The notes: a model not told the origin generated them from the sequence alone. A stretch of DNA of 64,000 nucleotides from Cavenderia fasciculata (GCF_000203815.1 NW_004457642.1:62001-126000); one strand, 5' to 3'. Positions 34,025 to 46,963 are shown, numbered from the stretch's first letter. Program-made: numbers and translations.

Positions 34025-34759
34025 GTCTTCGTCGTCATCTTCTTGAGCATCGACAAATTCATCATCTTCATCTTCACCCATTAATTCGGAAAACAAGTCA
34101 TTGGCATCAGTTTCAGCCATATCATCAGCAACCTTGGCAAGTAATTCTTCATTGTCCATTTCCAATTCTTCTTCTTCATCGTCTTCCTCCAATTCTTCAT
34201 CTTCATCATCATCTTGACCATCATCTTGTAAGATTGATTCATCACCTTCTTGATAAATTTCATCTTCATCTTCTTCTTCCTCTTCAGATTCATAGTCTTC
34301 GTCATCTTCGTCGTCTTCATCATCATCATCATCTTGTAATTCTTCCAATTCTTGTTGATTGATTTCCTCGTCATCATCTTGTTCATCGATTTCAACGGCT
34401 TGACCTTCTTCGTCATCGTCAAAGTCGATAACATCGTCACCGTCATCGGTCAAATCGTCCTCGTCAAAGTCACTCTCGTCATCTTCGTCGTTGTTTTCAA
34501 TCATCTCTTTGAGTAATCTCTTTAGCTCGTTTTCATCTTCAATCTTTGGTAATGGTTGTTTCTTTTGTTTAGCTGCAACTGTTGGTTCAACTGCAACCTT
34601 CTTATTATTATTATTATTCTTTACAGCAACATTTTTGTTATTATTAACATTATTATTCTTGTTAGTATTATTCTTGTTATTATTATTGTTGTTGGTTTTC
34701 TTTGGTGATTGTTGAACCTGTTGTTGTTGAGCTTTCTTGTTCTTGTTATAGTTTCCCAT
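32653..34759 (-). CDS. ebp2: rRNA-processing protein EBP2
   Basis: Four exons (33695-34759, 33467-33606, 33088-33377, 32653-32993) join into 611 residues. The N-terminal half is N/K-rich and then strongly acidic. The conserved EBP2 domain begins at ILQKLNEFKLTSAGITPWVH, runs through DVHDDFEREAAFYKQSVETV and PDFFAEMVKTDYHMQKVK, and continues with the KKYGKQLQ-type basic helix. The C-terminus is basic (KNPKGRPGKSKRVNKKR). The protein acts in the nucleolus in 27S pre-rRNA processing for the 60S subunit. The domain is complete and all junctions keep frame. The acidic tract is much longer than in yeast. Confidence 0.92.
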
Positions 34760-35032
34760 TTTATACTACTACTCTCTTTTATAATTGTATATATATATAA
34801 ATATGTTGTTGATATAGATTAGAATTAGGGGATGAGAACACAGATAGATAACAAACAAAGTCGCACGTTTAATAAAGAGACAGAAAAAAAAAACGACCGA
34901 ATCTCGTGAATTAATTTTTTTAATTTTGTTTTTCTTTTTTTTCAAAACGACAAAAACCCAAAGTAGGAAGTACTTTACCTACTTTTTCAATCTTTTTTTT
35001 TAAATGTACATTATATTGATTGATATATTTAT

Positions 35033-36436
35033 TTAGATTGATTTGATTTGATTTGATTTTTCCTTTTCCTTTTCCTTTTCAAATTCTAATAATTTATCAT
35101 CAAGAGCTTTTGAAATTTGTGGAGTAGTTGGAATATTTTTTTGTTGAATGTCGGTCAATACGAGGTCAAGGTCTTTTTGGGATCTGGACCAACCAATACG
35201 ACGTGGGATATTCCATGTTTCAAGATCTAGTTCAGTCATGACTGAACATGGGAATTCTTCACAGAGTGGGTCTGGATGGAGATAGGGAGAGTTTCGAAGA
35301 CGACCAAAGAATTCGAGTCCAGACAACTTTTCGAGTGTTGCCAATGATACTTCATAATCCTCTAGTTTGGCAGTTGAAGGGATTGGTTCATTTGGTACCA
35401 TGAATGCTCCAACAACCAATTTACTCTTTTCCGTACCATTACCATTACTCTTTTCTTTGTCTTGAAGTTGTTGATCTAGTGTCTTTTCAGCAAGGATTAC
35501 TTTAAATAAATGGGTTGGTACTGCTACATTATTTTCTCCAATCACTTCATGTTTGAGATAACGACGTTCTTTTTTCTTTGGGAATCTTGCACCTGGTGTG
35601 TCTACTACACCTGGGATTGGCTCGACCAAGTTTGGTACATAGACGGGTCCAGAAACAACAGTGACGTTGTCAAAATGTTTGGCCAAGTCAGACTTGCAAA
35701 ACACCTCTAATCTGTACCAGAAATTAACGTTGTTTTGGAGGTCTTGTGGTACTATATTTGAATTGAGTAAAAAGGTTTGGTTCATGGCCAATTGGTTGTA
35801 CATTTGCATGTCTCCAGCTGGAACCATGTGACCTCTCGACCACCCGCTACCGAGGTAGTCTTTGTTGTTGGCACGGTTGAGCATAGAAATGTGGGGAGTG
35901 TTGTTGTTGAACCCAGATTTCTTACGATCACTCGTCTTTGGTTTATCTTGGTGATCGCCACGCTCGATAAGTTGTATCACCCAGTTGGGCACACGACGCT
36001 CAGCATTTGTGCTAACAATAAACTGATCGTAGAACCATAGGTTTGCATTACTAGGCAGTCCATACTGCATCAATTGTGCGTGGATTGGTGCTGTTGGACG
36101 AGGTGACCCGTGCTCGGCAGGCATCCCGTCAAAGCGGTCCACTCCATACATTGACCGATAGTATGCCAACTCGTCGATCGTCTCTTGATTCTTTTGAACC
36201 ATCACGCTTGTCCGACTATTCAACTCTGTCACTTGTCTCAACATGTCGTCAGTCTTTTGAATGTGTGTCTTTGTCACATCGATCTGTCTCTGCAGTTCAT
36301 CCTCCAACTGCTCGGTATACAGTATATTCTCTCTTAGATACCATGCTGCTGGTAGGGTTACACCTGCTGCTGCAACCGTTGCAACTACCAATTTACCTAT
36401 TCTTGTACCTATCATAGAAACATACAAATAATACAA
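35033..36436 (-). CDS. EXOG-like mitochondrial DNA/RNA non-specific nuclease
   Basis: A single exon. I prefer the second ATG at 36415 (MIGTRIGKLV), giving 460 residues. A hydrophobic segment (about 8-27) fits an inner-membrane anchor, then a coiled coil (30-85). The nuclease core has ISMLNRANNKDYLGSGWSRG followed by HMVPAGDM. The SRGHMxPAGD form (193-202) is that of EXOG rather than the DRGH form of EndoG. The downstream LLNSNIVPQDLQNN carries the metal-binding Asn region. The C-terminal part extends about 130 residues beyond the core, with E/K runs. The enzyme likely acts in mitochondrial DNA repair. Confidence 0.87.
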   Translation of the reverse strand: MYYLYVSMIGTRIGKLVVATVAAAGVTLPAAWYLRENILYTEQLEDELQRQIDVTKTHIQKTDDMLRQVTELNSRTSVMVQKNQETIDELAYYRSMYGVDRFDGMPAEHGSPRPTAPIHAQLMQYGLPSNANLWFYDQFIVSTNAERRVPNWVIQLIERGDHQDKPKTSDRKKSGFNNNTPHISMLNRANNKDYLGSGWSRGHMVPAGDMQMYNQLAMNQTFLLNSNIVPQDLQNNVNFWYRLEVFCKSDLAKHFDNVTVVSGPVYVPNLVEPIPGVVDTPGARFPKKKERRYLKHEVIGENNVAVPTHLFKVILAEKTLDQQLQDKEKSNGNGTEKSKLVVGAFMVPNEPIPSTAKLEDYEVSLATLEKLSGLEFFGRLRNSPYLHPDPLCEEFPCSVMTELDLETWNIPRRIGWSRSQKDLDLVLTDIQQKNIPTTPQISKALDDKLLEFEKEKEKEKSNQIKSI

Positions 36437-36533
36437 TCAATCGATCTTCATCATGACCTCTCCTCTCTTTACGCAAATTTAATTTAAAATATTTATTTTT
36501 TTTTTTCTTTTTTTAGAAACATATATACTCTAT

Positions 36534-37494
<961 letters not shown>

Positions 37495-37774
37495 TCTATA
37501 AATATAATAAATATAAATATAAAAGATCTTAAACAACAACTATTGCAACAATCAGATGCGACGAACAGATGGAGATAGTGCTCTCTCTCTCCCACCGAAC
37601 TTCACTCTTTTTTTTTTTTTTTTTTTTTTTTTGCAAAGTACAAAATTTATTGAATTATGGTATGGAACTACTTGTAGTGTATTAGGGAATGGAACTTGTA
37701 TTATAATACATGAGGAAGTTGGAATTGTTGGCTGGCTGATCATCCCACTGCAATGGAGTAACTTTACTCCTTTT

Positions 37775-39480
37775 TTAATTTTTTAAACTTTGGTTGAGTG
37801 GCAGCTTTTTGGATTTTGTTTTGATCTGTAATTTGCTTTCCCTTGCTTTGGCGATATCCATAAATAGTTTAACAATTTTAGTCAACGCTGCTCCATTGGG
37901 GAGTTTATCAATTAATGTAGTGAAGATGGATTTATCACCAGTCTTGGTCGCTTGATTGGCCCAAACATCAACTGGAGTATAATATAATTTTGGTGAACCT
38001 AAAAATAAATTAAATTGATTGTGTTGTGAGTATTTTAGTAAATTATTATATTATAATATAATATTATATTATATTTATATTATTATTATTTAATACCTTG
38101 AATTGGATCGGCATTTAGAGTAACATTTGGATCAGAGAATGCTAAAAAGTAAAGTCCACATTTCTTATTGATTGTGGCATCTCTGGTATCGTAGATGGAT
38201 TGTAGGGTATCAGAGTGATTTCTGATGATGTGATAGGGTAGATCCAAATAGTGGGAACCTGCAGGTCTTCTTGTATAGTATGTCATGAGAATGACCTTTT
38301 TGGTGGTTATATCTGGAAACCTGATATTCAGCATCAGAGGACATTGTGGATTTCCAGTTGGAATAAGTTTGATACAGTGGTTGAGAGCAACCATTTGTCG
38401 ACAGATGAGGAATCGGACCACCAATCTAGACTCTTGATTGATCCAATTGACCGACTCGTCTTGAAAGAATTCATCAATCTTGTTGGTTGGAACAGATAAC
38501 AAATCATCCTTTGTATGTCTACCATATCGATACATGTACAGAAATAGAATGTATTGGAATCCCACAGCATGTGCCAATGTAGTAAGCCCGAATGGAAAGA
38601 CGTATTTGGTATACATGTATCCAAATAAATGCAAAACATCGATATCCTCTTTTTTAATGTTGGTTGATATCTGTTGAACAGATATTGATCGAGATGTTGT
38701 AGTGGTAGAAGTGGTAGAAGTGGTAGAAGTGGTAGAGGTGGTAGAGGTGGAAGTGGATGGATTTGAAGCACTTCCTGAACGACTTTTTGTTGATTCAGAT
38801 ACAGAAGATGAATCAGAGTCAGAGGACGAATCAGAGTCAGAGTCGGAAGATGAATCAGAGTCAGAGGACGAATCAGAGGACGAATCAGAGGATGACTTGG
38901 ATGAAGATCTATATGTAGATATACGATCGGTAACTTGTTGAATTGATTTGAACATATTTTCAGACTTTTGAGCCAATGGACTGTTCTTGCAAATGAGGGT
39001 ATATTTGATATCATTGTATAAGATGGACACACCTTTGGTTTCGGCAAAGACATCCACTTGTGCTGGCATTCTGGTTAGTATGAGTTCAACGTGACCCTGT
39101 ACCTCTTGTTCCAATCGATCCATATCGACTTTTCTATCAGCTAAAGTAGTAGTAGTAGAAAAAAGATATTGATTGTTGGGGATATAAATATATATGTATG
39201 TATATGTTTGTTTAGTACTATAAGCGCTTTGATAATTACGATGATTTTTTATAGAACAATAGATAATGTTGGGGAAAGGGTCAATGATAAAACCTTGATA
39301 GAGATTGTGTAACAAGGCTCCTTCAAACTTGTAGAGATTAAATCTACCATGATCCTCTAACAGTTCTAGTAGACTATTAAAAGTATTGGTTGAAATAGCA
39401 CTGTACAAGCTCCAGGGACTGCTCTTAGTATTATCGGTTGTTCGAACCAATACTTTTGTAAATTCAACTACCTCTTCCAT
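37775..39480 (-). CDS. Ser/Asp-rich protein of unknown function
   Basis: Two main exons (38097-39480, 37775-37998) join into 535 residues. A stretch at 39143-39220 looks like an unspliced in-frame intron (GTACTAAAC to CTTTAG, 78 bases, encoding TYTYIYIYIPNN). Removing it gives 509 residues. Conserved-looking parts flank a long SSDS/TTST tract in the middle. The C-terminal half has HLFGYMYTKYVFPFGLTTLA and later YTRRPAGSHYLDLPYHIIRN. Exon 2 encodes a basic tail (SPKLYYTPVDVWANQATKTG, then KSKKLPLNQSLKN). I recognise no domain. Trinucleotide repeats encode the Ser/Asp/Thr region (about 38700-38910). Confidence 0.7.
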
Positions 39481-40178
39481 TATAATGATTGATTGTATGT
39501 ATGATATAAAGAATGAGTTTATGGAGAGAGTGATACGAATGAATCGTCTTTGAGGCTGTTGGTGACAAGAAGAAGAAGATAATGAAGAATAGGATTATTA
39601 CTTCTTTCAAAGGTGTTAACAACTATTCTAGTGGAAAGACCTGTTCGAACAAAAGAGTGAGAGGGTGATGCACAGAGATAACCTATTGCGCTTTGTTCAG
39701 CGAATCGATTTTGTTGTTTTGTGATCGAGACGGTTTAAGCACCCATGCATCCACCTCTAGAGCCAAGAGAGATCATTCTTGTTGCATTCTTGTTAACGTG
39801 TTGTTGAATAGATTATTTGTATGTTTTGATGTGAACTAAAACTTCAGACTGCAAACTCAAAGAACATACAAAAAAAAAATGGAAAAGATTAATTTATTGG
39901 TCGTGTCTAGGTTGGTTGTGCTTGCTTGTGAACATTATTGGAATGGCTAGTGTGAATAAAGATTTGAATAGTAGTAGATAAAAACAAAAGAAGAATGGAA
40001 ACAGTGAATATGTATGTACAAATTTGAGGTGCAATTATATATAATTATTGATATTGATTCGTGGTGTGTCTGTGAATTTGTAATGGAATAGAGAGTGATG
40101 AAATGAGATTGGAATGGAAAGAGTGGAATGAGAGAAAATAATGAAATGGTTGGGATTACTACAACCTGGTTGTTGTAA
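39481..40178. other. Intergenic, nothing recognised
   Basis: This spacer separates two minus-strand genes and includes the promoter of the Ser/Asp-rich gene. It is less AT-rich than most spacers here but holds no supported frame on either strand. Confidence 0.7.
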
Positions 40179-40689
40179 TTATATGACATTTGGTTGGAGT
40201 GGTACAACTATGGTATAGTCTCGTTGAGTCCAATACCAAAATTTGTCGGACATTTGTGAATGGTCGTCAACCTGTCCATTGATTTCAAAATCCTCGTTGT
40301 AGAATTGTGCCAATCGAGAAATATCTAATAAAGATAATAAACTATAGATAATAATGTAAATATTAATATGATGTGTGAAATCAATTGAAAAAGGCTGTGT
40401 TTTGTATTAAAGTACATACTCTATACGGAGTGGAAAGAAATTTGGAGTTGCACCCAATTTGGCTTCTCTTGGTGGTGGTGAACCCATGTCGTTTGGGAAC
40501 CAATCAAACATACCGTTACCAGGAACCGACTTGGCTAAGACGATCGATGTTATCAACAGCGAATCTTGTGTTGCGTGCTCGACGTTCAGTGTTTGACAAT
40601 CTAACTGATATTCTTGATATATCTTGGTAGATTTGTGGAATCAAATTAAGAGTTGGAATTATTTGATTCATTTCGTTGCTGGTGGTGGT

Positions 40690-40722
<33 letters not shown>

Positions 40723-41215
40723 ATTGAGAGCATCTACACTGTTGCTCAATGTGACCATCGAATTGTGGAGGTTTGCGATATTGTTATTCATTGCCTCGAT
40801 ATTTTCGTTCATTTCCACCATATTGTTGTTCATTGTCATCATATTGTTGTTAATATTGGCCAAAGCTTGTGCTATTTCTGAGTTAACACCAATCAGAGGT
40901 TCATTGTCTCTTACAACTAAAGCAAAAGGGATATGTTAATAATAATGATAATAATGATAATAATAGGTTTGGATAATCATACTAGTTGAATAAATTTTGT
41001 GTAACTGAGCTCTTGATCTCTGGATTTCAATTTGAGGAACTGCCTCCTCCTCTATAAGTTCGAAATGATTCATCTCTATAGTTTAAAAAAGTTAAAGTTA
41101 TTAATACACCGTCATCTAAGTTTTGTATTTTAACCAAACCATACCATTCTTTCTCTTTAAAAATAATACTTGATTTGATGCCGTGATGAGATTCTGTTGG
41201 GAAGTGAACTTCCAT
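40179..41215 (-). CDS. Coiled N-rich protein, unidentified, one frame inconsistency
   Basis: Exons 41110-41215, 40983-41075, 40427-40916 and 40179-40324 fit splice motifs. The chain runs MEVHFPTESHHGIKSSIIFK, IQRSRAQLHKIYSTS, a heptad-like MN/N coil with poly-Asn, and RLSNTERRARNTRF. The next part reads SVPGNGMFDWFPNDMGSPPP in the neighbouring frame, then LAQFYNEDFEINGQ to the end. The total is one base off a whole number of codons, so exon 3 contains a frameshift or error near 40540. Intron 1 would be only 38 bases. An alternative start is the ATG in exon 2 (MNHFELIEEE). The ARN...FFP layout recalls short fungal/amoebal coiled proteins of unknown role. Confidence 0.5.
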
Positions 41216-42179
41216 TTGTGATATATATATATAGATAGATAACTGATTGTTGTTGGAGGTATAACTAAACTACAAATATTACACTGAAAAAAAAAGTAAA
41301 TGTATTTTAATAACTATTCGGAGGATGATGTTAATAAAAAATAAATTTAAATTTAAAATTAAAATTAAAATTAAAAATAAAAATAAAATTACCAAATATG
41401 GCGCCATCAGTATTGGTAAATATATATACTACGACCAACTATAAATTTTAGTGTAGTGTAGGGTGGAGACTTTAACTTGTTGTTACAGTTACAAGTCAAT
41501 ATATATTGGATCTAGTAGTAGAGTATGTGTCCCAGACAACATGACATTTGATCATCTATATCAACTCGACCAAAACAAGACACCACCAATAATATTATCC
41601 AGTCAAAGACAACACAGATCCTCTATCTAGTGGAAAATGTGATAAGATATCTTATACAAAGTAGTTGCCAGACACAGACAGACCAAATATACAAACCATT
41701 AGCAAATTTGACAACTTGCAACCCCATCAAAATGGTTAGACAATGATCATACTGCATTATTATCACCAACACAATCAATCATATGGTGATGCTGTTAGTA
41801 ATTATTTGTAATCGATATGCGTGACTCAGTTCATGATCGTATCTATTCTGTTGGGATGGCTCTTCAACCATTTGTGTTGTATTATTTGTTGCTACTAGAA
41901 CTTTCTACAATGTGCATAAAAATCTCTTTCTTTGTACATATTAGTATTGTTGAAAAGATAATAATAATAATGATACTCAGTCTACTCATTCGTTGTAATT
42001 TCTCTACCAAGCGATGCAAAAATTCTCGCTCGTCAAAAAGAGAATTTCAATTTTTTTGAATTAAATTTGTGTTCTTGTGCGCTTCTCAATGTCAGCTGAT
42101 GTATACACCCCCTCCAAGAAAACGACTCTTTCCTTTTTTTACTCCCCGTTAGCTAGCATTACAGAGAGATATATCAACA
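41216..42179. other. Intergenic region upstream of rps3
   Basis: It contains an A3T/A4T array (41330-41390) and the promoter of rps3, with a pyrimidine-rich stretch TCTTTCCTTTTTTTACTCCC about 50 bases before the ATG. A 80-codon plus-strand frame at 41817 looks like chance. Confidence 0.6.
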
Positions 42180-42915
42180 ATGTCACACACCACCAAGCAA
42201 ATTTCAAAGAAGAGAAAGGTAAAGAGATAGATAGATGGATTGAGACTGATTGAGAAACATATAACTCATACGACTACTTTATATATCTTTTTAGTTCGTC
42301 GCCGATGGTGTCTTCCACGCTGAATTGAATGAATTGTTCACCCGTGAATTCAACAAGGATGAAGGTTACTCTGGAGTTGAATTGAAGCAAGGTCCAGCTT
42401 CAACTGAAATTACCATCCGTGCCTCCAAGACCCAAGCCATCGTTGGTGAAAACGCCCGTCGTGTTCACGAACTTTGCTCTTTGGTCCAAAAGAGATTCGG
42501 TTTCAAGGAAGGTGCCGTCACCATCTTTGCCGAGAAGGTCCAAAACCGTGGTCTCTGTGCCGTCGCTCAAGCCGAGTCACTCAAGATCAAGTTGTTGGCC
42601 GGTCTCCCAGTCAGACGTGCCTGTTACGCCATCCTCCACCAAGTCATGACCAAGGGTGCTAAGGGTTGTGAAGTCATCGTCTCTGGTAAGCTCCGTGCTC
42701 AAAGAGCCAAGAGCATGAAGTTCCGTGATGGTTACATGATCAAGTCCGGTCAACCAAGTCAACAATTCGTCGACTTTGCTGTCCGTCACGTTCTCCTCCG
42801 TCAAGGTACTTTGGGTGTCAAGGTCGCTATTATGTTGCCACACGACCCAACAGGAAAGAACGGTTGCACCATCCCACAACCAGATATTGTCATCATCAAG
42901 GATCCAGTCGAATAA
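42180..42915 (+). CDS. rps3: 40S ribosomal protein S3 (uS3)
   Basis: Two exons (42180-42218, 42295-42915) join into 219 residues. Exon 1 encodes [13 protein letters not shown]. The KH domain is clear ([20 protein letters not shown]), followed by [16 protein letters not shown] and the C-terminal [16 protein letters not shown]. The protein lines the mRNA entry channel of the 40S subunit. Codon use is strongly C-ending (GGT, GCC, CGT, AAG), unlike its neighbours, as expected for very high expression. The tail is shorter than in animals. The short first exon is set by a clean GTAAAG donor and TTTTTAG acceptor. Confidence 0.98.
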
Positions 42916-43210
42916 ACAAATTCGATACAACCCCAACAAACCCCCAAGTGAAATAAATAATTACTCTATCTATTTTCACTCTATCTATTTTCACTCTATC
43001 TATTTTCACTCTTGACAGGATTTCCATCCATTATTCTATTGTTTTCATCTACTACCATTCAAATCTTTATTCAGACTATCCGTTCCAATAATGTGTTTAC
43101 TGTGACAAATAACAACCTAGACACGACCAATAAATTAATCTTTTCTTTGGTTGGAAATAGATAGTATTGATTGATTGATAAATTTACATATGATAATTTT
43201 ATTTATTTAT

Positions 43211-44547
43211 TTAATAATGAAAAGAAGGCATAGGAGGTTCAAATTTAAGGTCAATGATAAAACTTTTTGGTTCTGGTTGTTGTAGTGATTTTGGATCTAC
43301 CTTTTTTTGGAAATAGATCAAATCATTCTCTTTGACCAATGATTGGTTTTCATAATTGATTTCATTAATCAATGCATTTACAATTTCAATTTGTCTAGAT
43401 TCATTTGGTTTCTTCATTTTTGTTATATATTGTACTGCCAATGATAAATATGATAATGCATTTGAAAAGTTTCTAGAGAGAAAATAAAGTACAAATAAAA
43501 TGGTTAAAAAATAATAATAATTTCTACTCTTTTTTTCTCTACATACTTTTCAAAAGCAAAATGTCTACCCATTTCCATCATTGTAATAGAATTATTTAGA
43601 GCTATATTTGTAGAAAGGAAATCTCTAAAATTCTTTGGTAGTTTTTTATAATTGTGAGAAGAGAGATCTTTGAAACAATTTTTAGACATTTCCATCTTGT
43701 GCCAAGCTTCACATGATATCTTTGAAATGATTGAATGTGATGTTTGTTGTTTCATTGCTTTTCTAACCGTTACACTATTACCAAGTGCAATACATAACAA
43801 TGATAATCCAAGACTTGTATTTGATAAACATTCCAAATGAATATCTTCTGGTGGATTTGACCATCTAAGAAAAATTAAAAATAATATTAATATTTAATAC
43901 TTTTTTGTTTGTTTTATATTATTTTCTTTTTTTTTTTTACCTTGGCAATTCAGTAGAATGAACAAAATCAAATATACCAGCAGCAGTTTTCAAATGATTA
44001 ACCAAAACTTTAGCACTATCATCAAAATTTGATTCAGTAATTTGGTCATTGATTTCCGAAGCTCTATTGTAATGAGACATCCCATATACCATCAAAGTCA
44101 TAATCAATTCATAACGTAATGAATAACCAGTCAAAAATGTTTTTGGTGATGTAAATGATGACCATGTAAATGATAATTGTTCATTTAATCTAATTGATCC
44201 ATTATCTTCAACTGATAGTATAACTCCATATAAATCTTTTAAATATTTTTCACTTGCCTAGAAAACAAACAAATAGAAAATAGAAAAGATATTAGTATAA
44301 TTAATAATATATATATATATATTATTATCTTTTATTCTTTTTCTTTACATACATTAATAATAGAAGAAGGGGAACTCTTTTCAATAACAATAATCAATTC
44401 ATTTCTAGAGAGTGAAGATTGTGAAAGTGAACTTGCAAAGTCTGGTGTTGTCGATCTAATGATCTTTTCAAATTGTAATCTTTTACTATGAGGTATATCA
44501 AATCTACCCATATAAATCTTTAATGGTAATAAACTTGTATCATTCAT
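43211..44547 (-). CDS. BRO1-domain protein (BROX-like)
   Basis: Four exons (44353-44547, 43941-44257, 43547-43864, 43211-43472) join into 363 residues. The helical BRO1 pattern is visible: GYSLRYELIMTLMVYGMSHY, then HLECLSNTSLGLSLLCIALG, and KNFSNALSYLSLAVQYI. The length matches a lone BRO1 domain without the V domain or Pro-rich tail of ALIX, as in human BROX. Such proteins bind the ESCRT-III CHMP4 C-terminus and act in membrane remodelling. No CaaX box is present at the end (PPMPSFHY). It is divergently placed from the pseudouridine synthase gene, 228 bases apart. Confidence 0.8.
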
Positions 44548-44775
44548 TTCAACTCTTTAATATTAATATTACAACTTGTATCTAAGAAAATAAATAAATA
44601 AATAAATAAATATCTCTTTTAAAAAAAAAAAAAGTAAATTAAAATGAATTCAAACAATTGTTACTTTGTACTCTTTTTGCAAAACACACCACCTTACACT
44701 CACCCATGCATTCACACTTTTCTTTCATTTTTTTTTCAATAATCTAGGACTAATATAATATATTATATTAGTTTC

Positions 44776-46044
44776 ATGTCGTTGATAAAACTGTATAAAG
44801 GTATCAAAATACCATTATATATAAATTCAACTAGAAATGTAGAGACTGTAGCATTGATTGATATATTATATGATCATTTCAAACAGACTATACCTCGTAG
44901 TCATTTAGTAGATGTGATCAACATTGGAGGTGTCTATTGTAGACATGCAACACCCAAACCTACAGTACTACCAAATGGACGAATACGATATCATCCTCAT
45001 ACTCTACCCAACCCTCATCGTGTCACAGACCAAAACTATTCACTTGAACCACAATCTTTGGTTAAACTTTATTTATTTCCTCGTCATAATACAACTATTC
45101 ATCTAAATAACAATAATAATAATAATAACAATAGTAATAATAATAATAATAATAATGGTTTAAATATAATACACGATAATGAATCATTTATGGTAGTTGA
45201 TAAACCACATGGTATCAATGTTGGGCCATTAATTGATAATTTAAAGAATAATCTATCATGGATGGTCAGACAACAACAACAACAATCTATAGACACACCT
45301 ATTTATAATCCACATAGAATAGATTTCCCAACAAGAGGTTTATGTTTATTGGTTAAAAAATCGGATGAAATACATAGATTTAATCAATTATTTAAAGATA
45401 GAACAATTAAAAAAAGATATAGAGTTTTCATTTATGAAAATCAAAATGATAAAGATAAAGAAATAGAAAAGGATGGAGAGGAGAAAGAGAAACTACGTGT
45501 TGGAAGATATATACATTATATGAAACCATCAAAATCAACAATTAAACAATTATCATTAGATAAAGTGGATGGATGGCATGATTGTATATTGGATATTATC
45601 AGTATTGGAAAAATGGAAATAGATTTACCTATAGGTGGTACTGAAATTGATTATTTAAAGACAGATTTTACAAAAAATGTCTATATGGACGACAGAGATA
45701 TTGGAAAAGGAGATAAAAGAAGACCACATAGACGAATACAATTAAAAACAGTAGATGTAGAATTAATAACTGGTAGAACTCATCAAATTAGATCACAGAT
45801 GAGTTTTATGGGTTATCCAATCATTGGTGATAAAATGTATGGTGGAAAATCTTTAAATGAAATTGCAAATGAAAAAGAAGAATCAAAGGATAAAGTAGTA
45901 GCGGATGGAATGTCATTAGATAGTAGAGATTATGATGGATCACTGGTATCTTCTGTAATTGGTTTAATGGCATATCAATTATCTTTTAAATGTCCAATTA
46001 CAAAAATCGATTATCTTTTTTCTCTTTTTCCCGGATCAAAATAA
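44776..46044 (+). CDS. RluA-family RNA pseudouridine synthase
   Basis: A single exon of 422 residues. After an S4-like N-terminal region and a poly-Asn insert come the family motifs: FMVVDKPHGINV, then HRIDFPTRGLCLLVKK (about residue 180) with the catalytic Asp in HRID, KKRYRVFI, and LITGRTHQIRSQMSFMGYPI (about 328-347). GDKMYGG closes the core. The enzyme isomerises uridine in rRNA or tRNA. The usual HRLDxxTSG is HRIDFPTRG here, as in a eukaryotic subgroup. There is an E/K-rich insert between motifs. No clear targeting peptide is seen. Confidence 0.92.
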   Translation: MSLIKLYKGIKIPLYINSTRNVETVALIDILYDHFKQTIPRSHLVDVINIGGVYCRHATPKPTVLPNGRIRYHPHTLPNPHRVTDQNYSLEPQSLVKLYLFPRHNTTIHLNNNNNNNNNSNNNNNNNGLNIIHDNESFMVVDKPHGINVGPLIDNLKNNLSWMVRQQQQQSIDTPIYNPHRIDFPTRGLCLLVKKSDEIHRFNQLFKDRTIKKRYRVFIYENQNDKDKEIEKDGEEKEKLRVGRYIHYMKPSKSTIKQLSLDKVDGWHDCILDIISIGKMEIDLPIGGTEIDYLKTDFTKNVYMDDRDIGKGDKRRPHRRIQLKTVDVELITGRTHQIRSQMSFMGYPIIGDKMYGGKSLNEIANEKEESKDKVVADGMSLDSRDYDGSLVSSVIGLMAYQLSFKCPITKIDYLFSLFPGSK

Positions 46045-46178
46045 ATAAATAAATAGAAAAAAAAAATGAAAAAAAATGATTATAATTTTTTAAAAGTTTA
46101 TAAATTATATTATATATGTACAAGTATTTATGGATTAATTTATGGTATTATTAATTATATATTATAGTATGTTATGTG

Positions 46179-46430
46179 TCATCGTAAAATTAAGCCTCCT
46201 TCTTGATTTTTAGATACACCAACGGGTGTAGAATTTCCATTCCAATTTTCAAAATTGACTCTATGTTGACGTGTTGGTGGTCTCCAAATTATATTTCTTG
46301 TTTGTACTTTGTTCATTATTATATTTTTTGTATTATTTTGTTGATGTTGATTATTAATATTATTATTATTATTTCTAGGTTGATGATTTCTTAATAAATG
46401 TGATATAGCTAATGCTTCTGCTCTTTCCAT
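46179..46430 (-). CDS. Small N-rich protein, unidentified
   Basis: A single exon of 83 residues starts MERAEALAISHLLRNHQP, passes an N/Q stretch and ends in VSKNQEGGLILR. An ordered start and end around low complexity, and an A-rich ATG context, support coding. No family is recognised. It is arranged tail to tail with the pseudouridine synthase. Confidence 0.5.
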   Translation of the reverse strand: MERAEALAISHLLRNHQPRNNNNNINNQHQQNNTKNIIMNKVQTRNIIWRPPTRQHRVNFENWNGNSTPVGVSKNQEGGLILR

Positions 46431-46784
46431 TTAATTTATCTATTATTATTATTATTAATTAATTAATTAATTATTACTTTTTGTTTAAATTGAATTGGAA
46501 TTAAAATATCTAGAGGAATGGAGTTGAACCTTTTTATTTAAATTTGATCATAATTAATTAATTTAAAGATCTTGAAAAACAAAATAAAAAAAAAAAAAAA
46601 AAAACAATTGAATTGAATTTGTTGTTGAAAAACAACAATTACTTTATAATAACAATCTATTAAAAAATATTTTCTTTATTTTTTATTTAAAATTTACCAA
46701 ATACAACAACCTTTAAATTTAACTACTGTTTTTTGGTAGTTAGTGATCGTAGTGTGGTTCAAAAAATAAAATAAAATTAGTATA
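46431..46784. other. Divergent promoter spacer, AT-rich
   Basis: This spacer lies between the starts of the small N-rich gene and the methyltransferase gene. It holds an ATT/TAAT run, an A18 run (46587-46604) and a (G)TTTTTTGG-like element, with nothing else recognised. Confidence 0.6.
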
Positions 46785-46912
46785 ATGAAAAAACCATCTC
46801 TTCAAAATGAAATGAATGATCGGTACTCACTTCATTCTACTTTACTTTATGTTTCAACAACAACAATGACAAAATACGGTGAGAGTGATTATTGGGATAA
46901 AAGATATAGCAA

Positions 46913-46963
<51 letters not shown>

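Noticed and set aside
34491-34715. Leu/Phe-rich plus-strand frame that looks like a membrane protein
   Set aside because: It is the reverse reading of the Asn/Lys-rich start of EBP2, with no independent support.
37605-37632. Long T run before the DPM1 gene considered as a retroposon tail
   Set aside because: No inserted copy, target duplication or element body is visible next to it. Such homopolymers are common in spacers here.
42577-42939. Minus-strand frame of 120 codons across rps3
   Set aside because: It is the antisense shadow of the strongly codon-biased rps3 gene.
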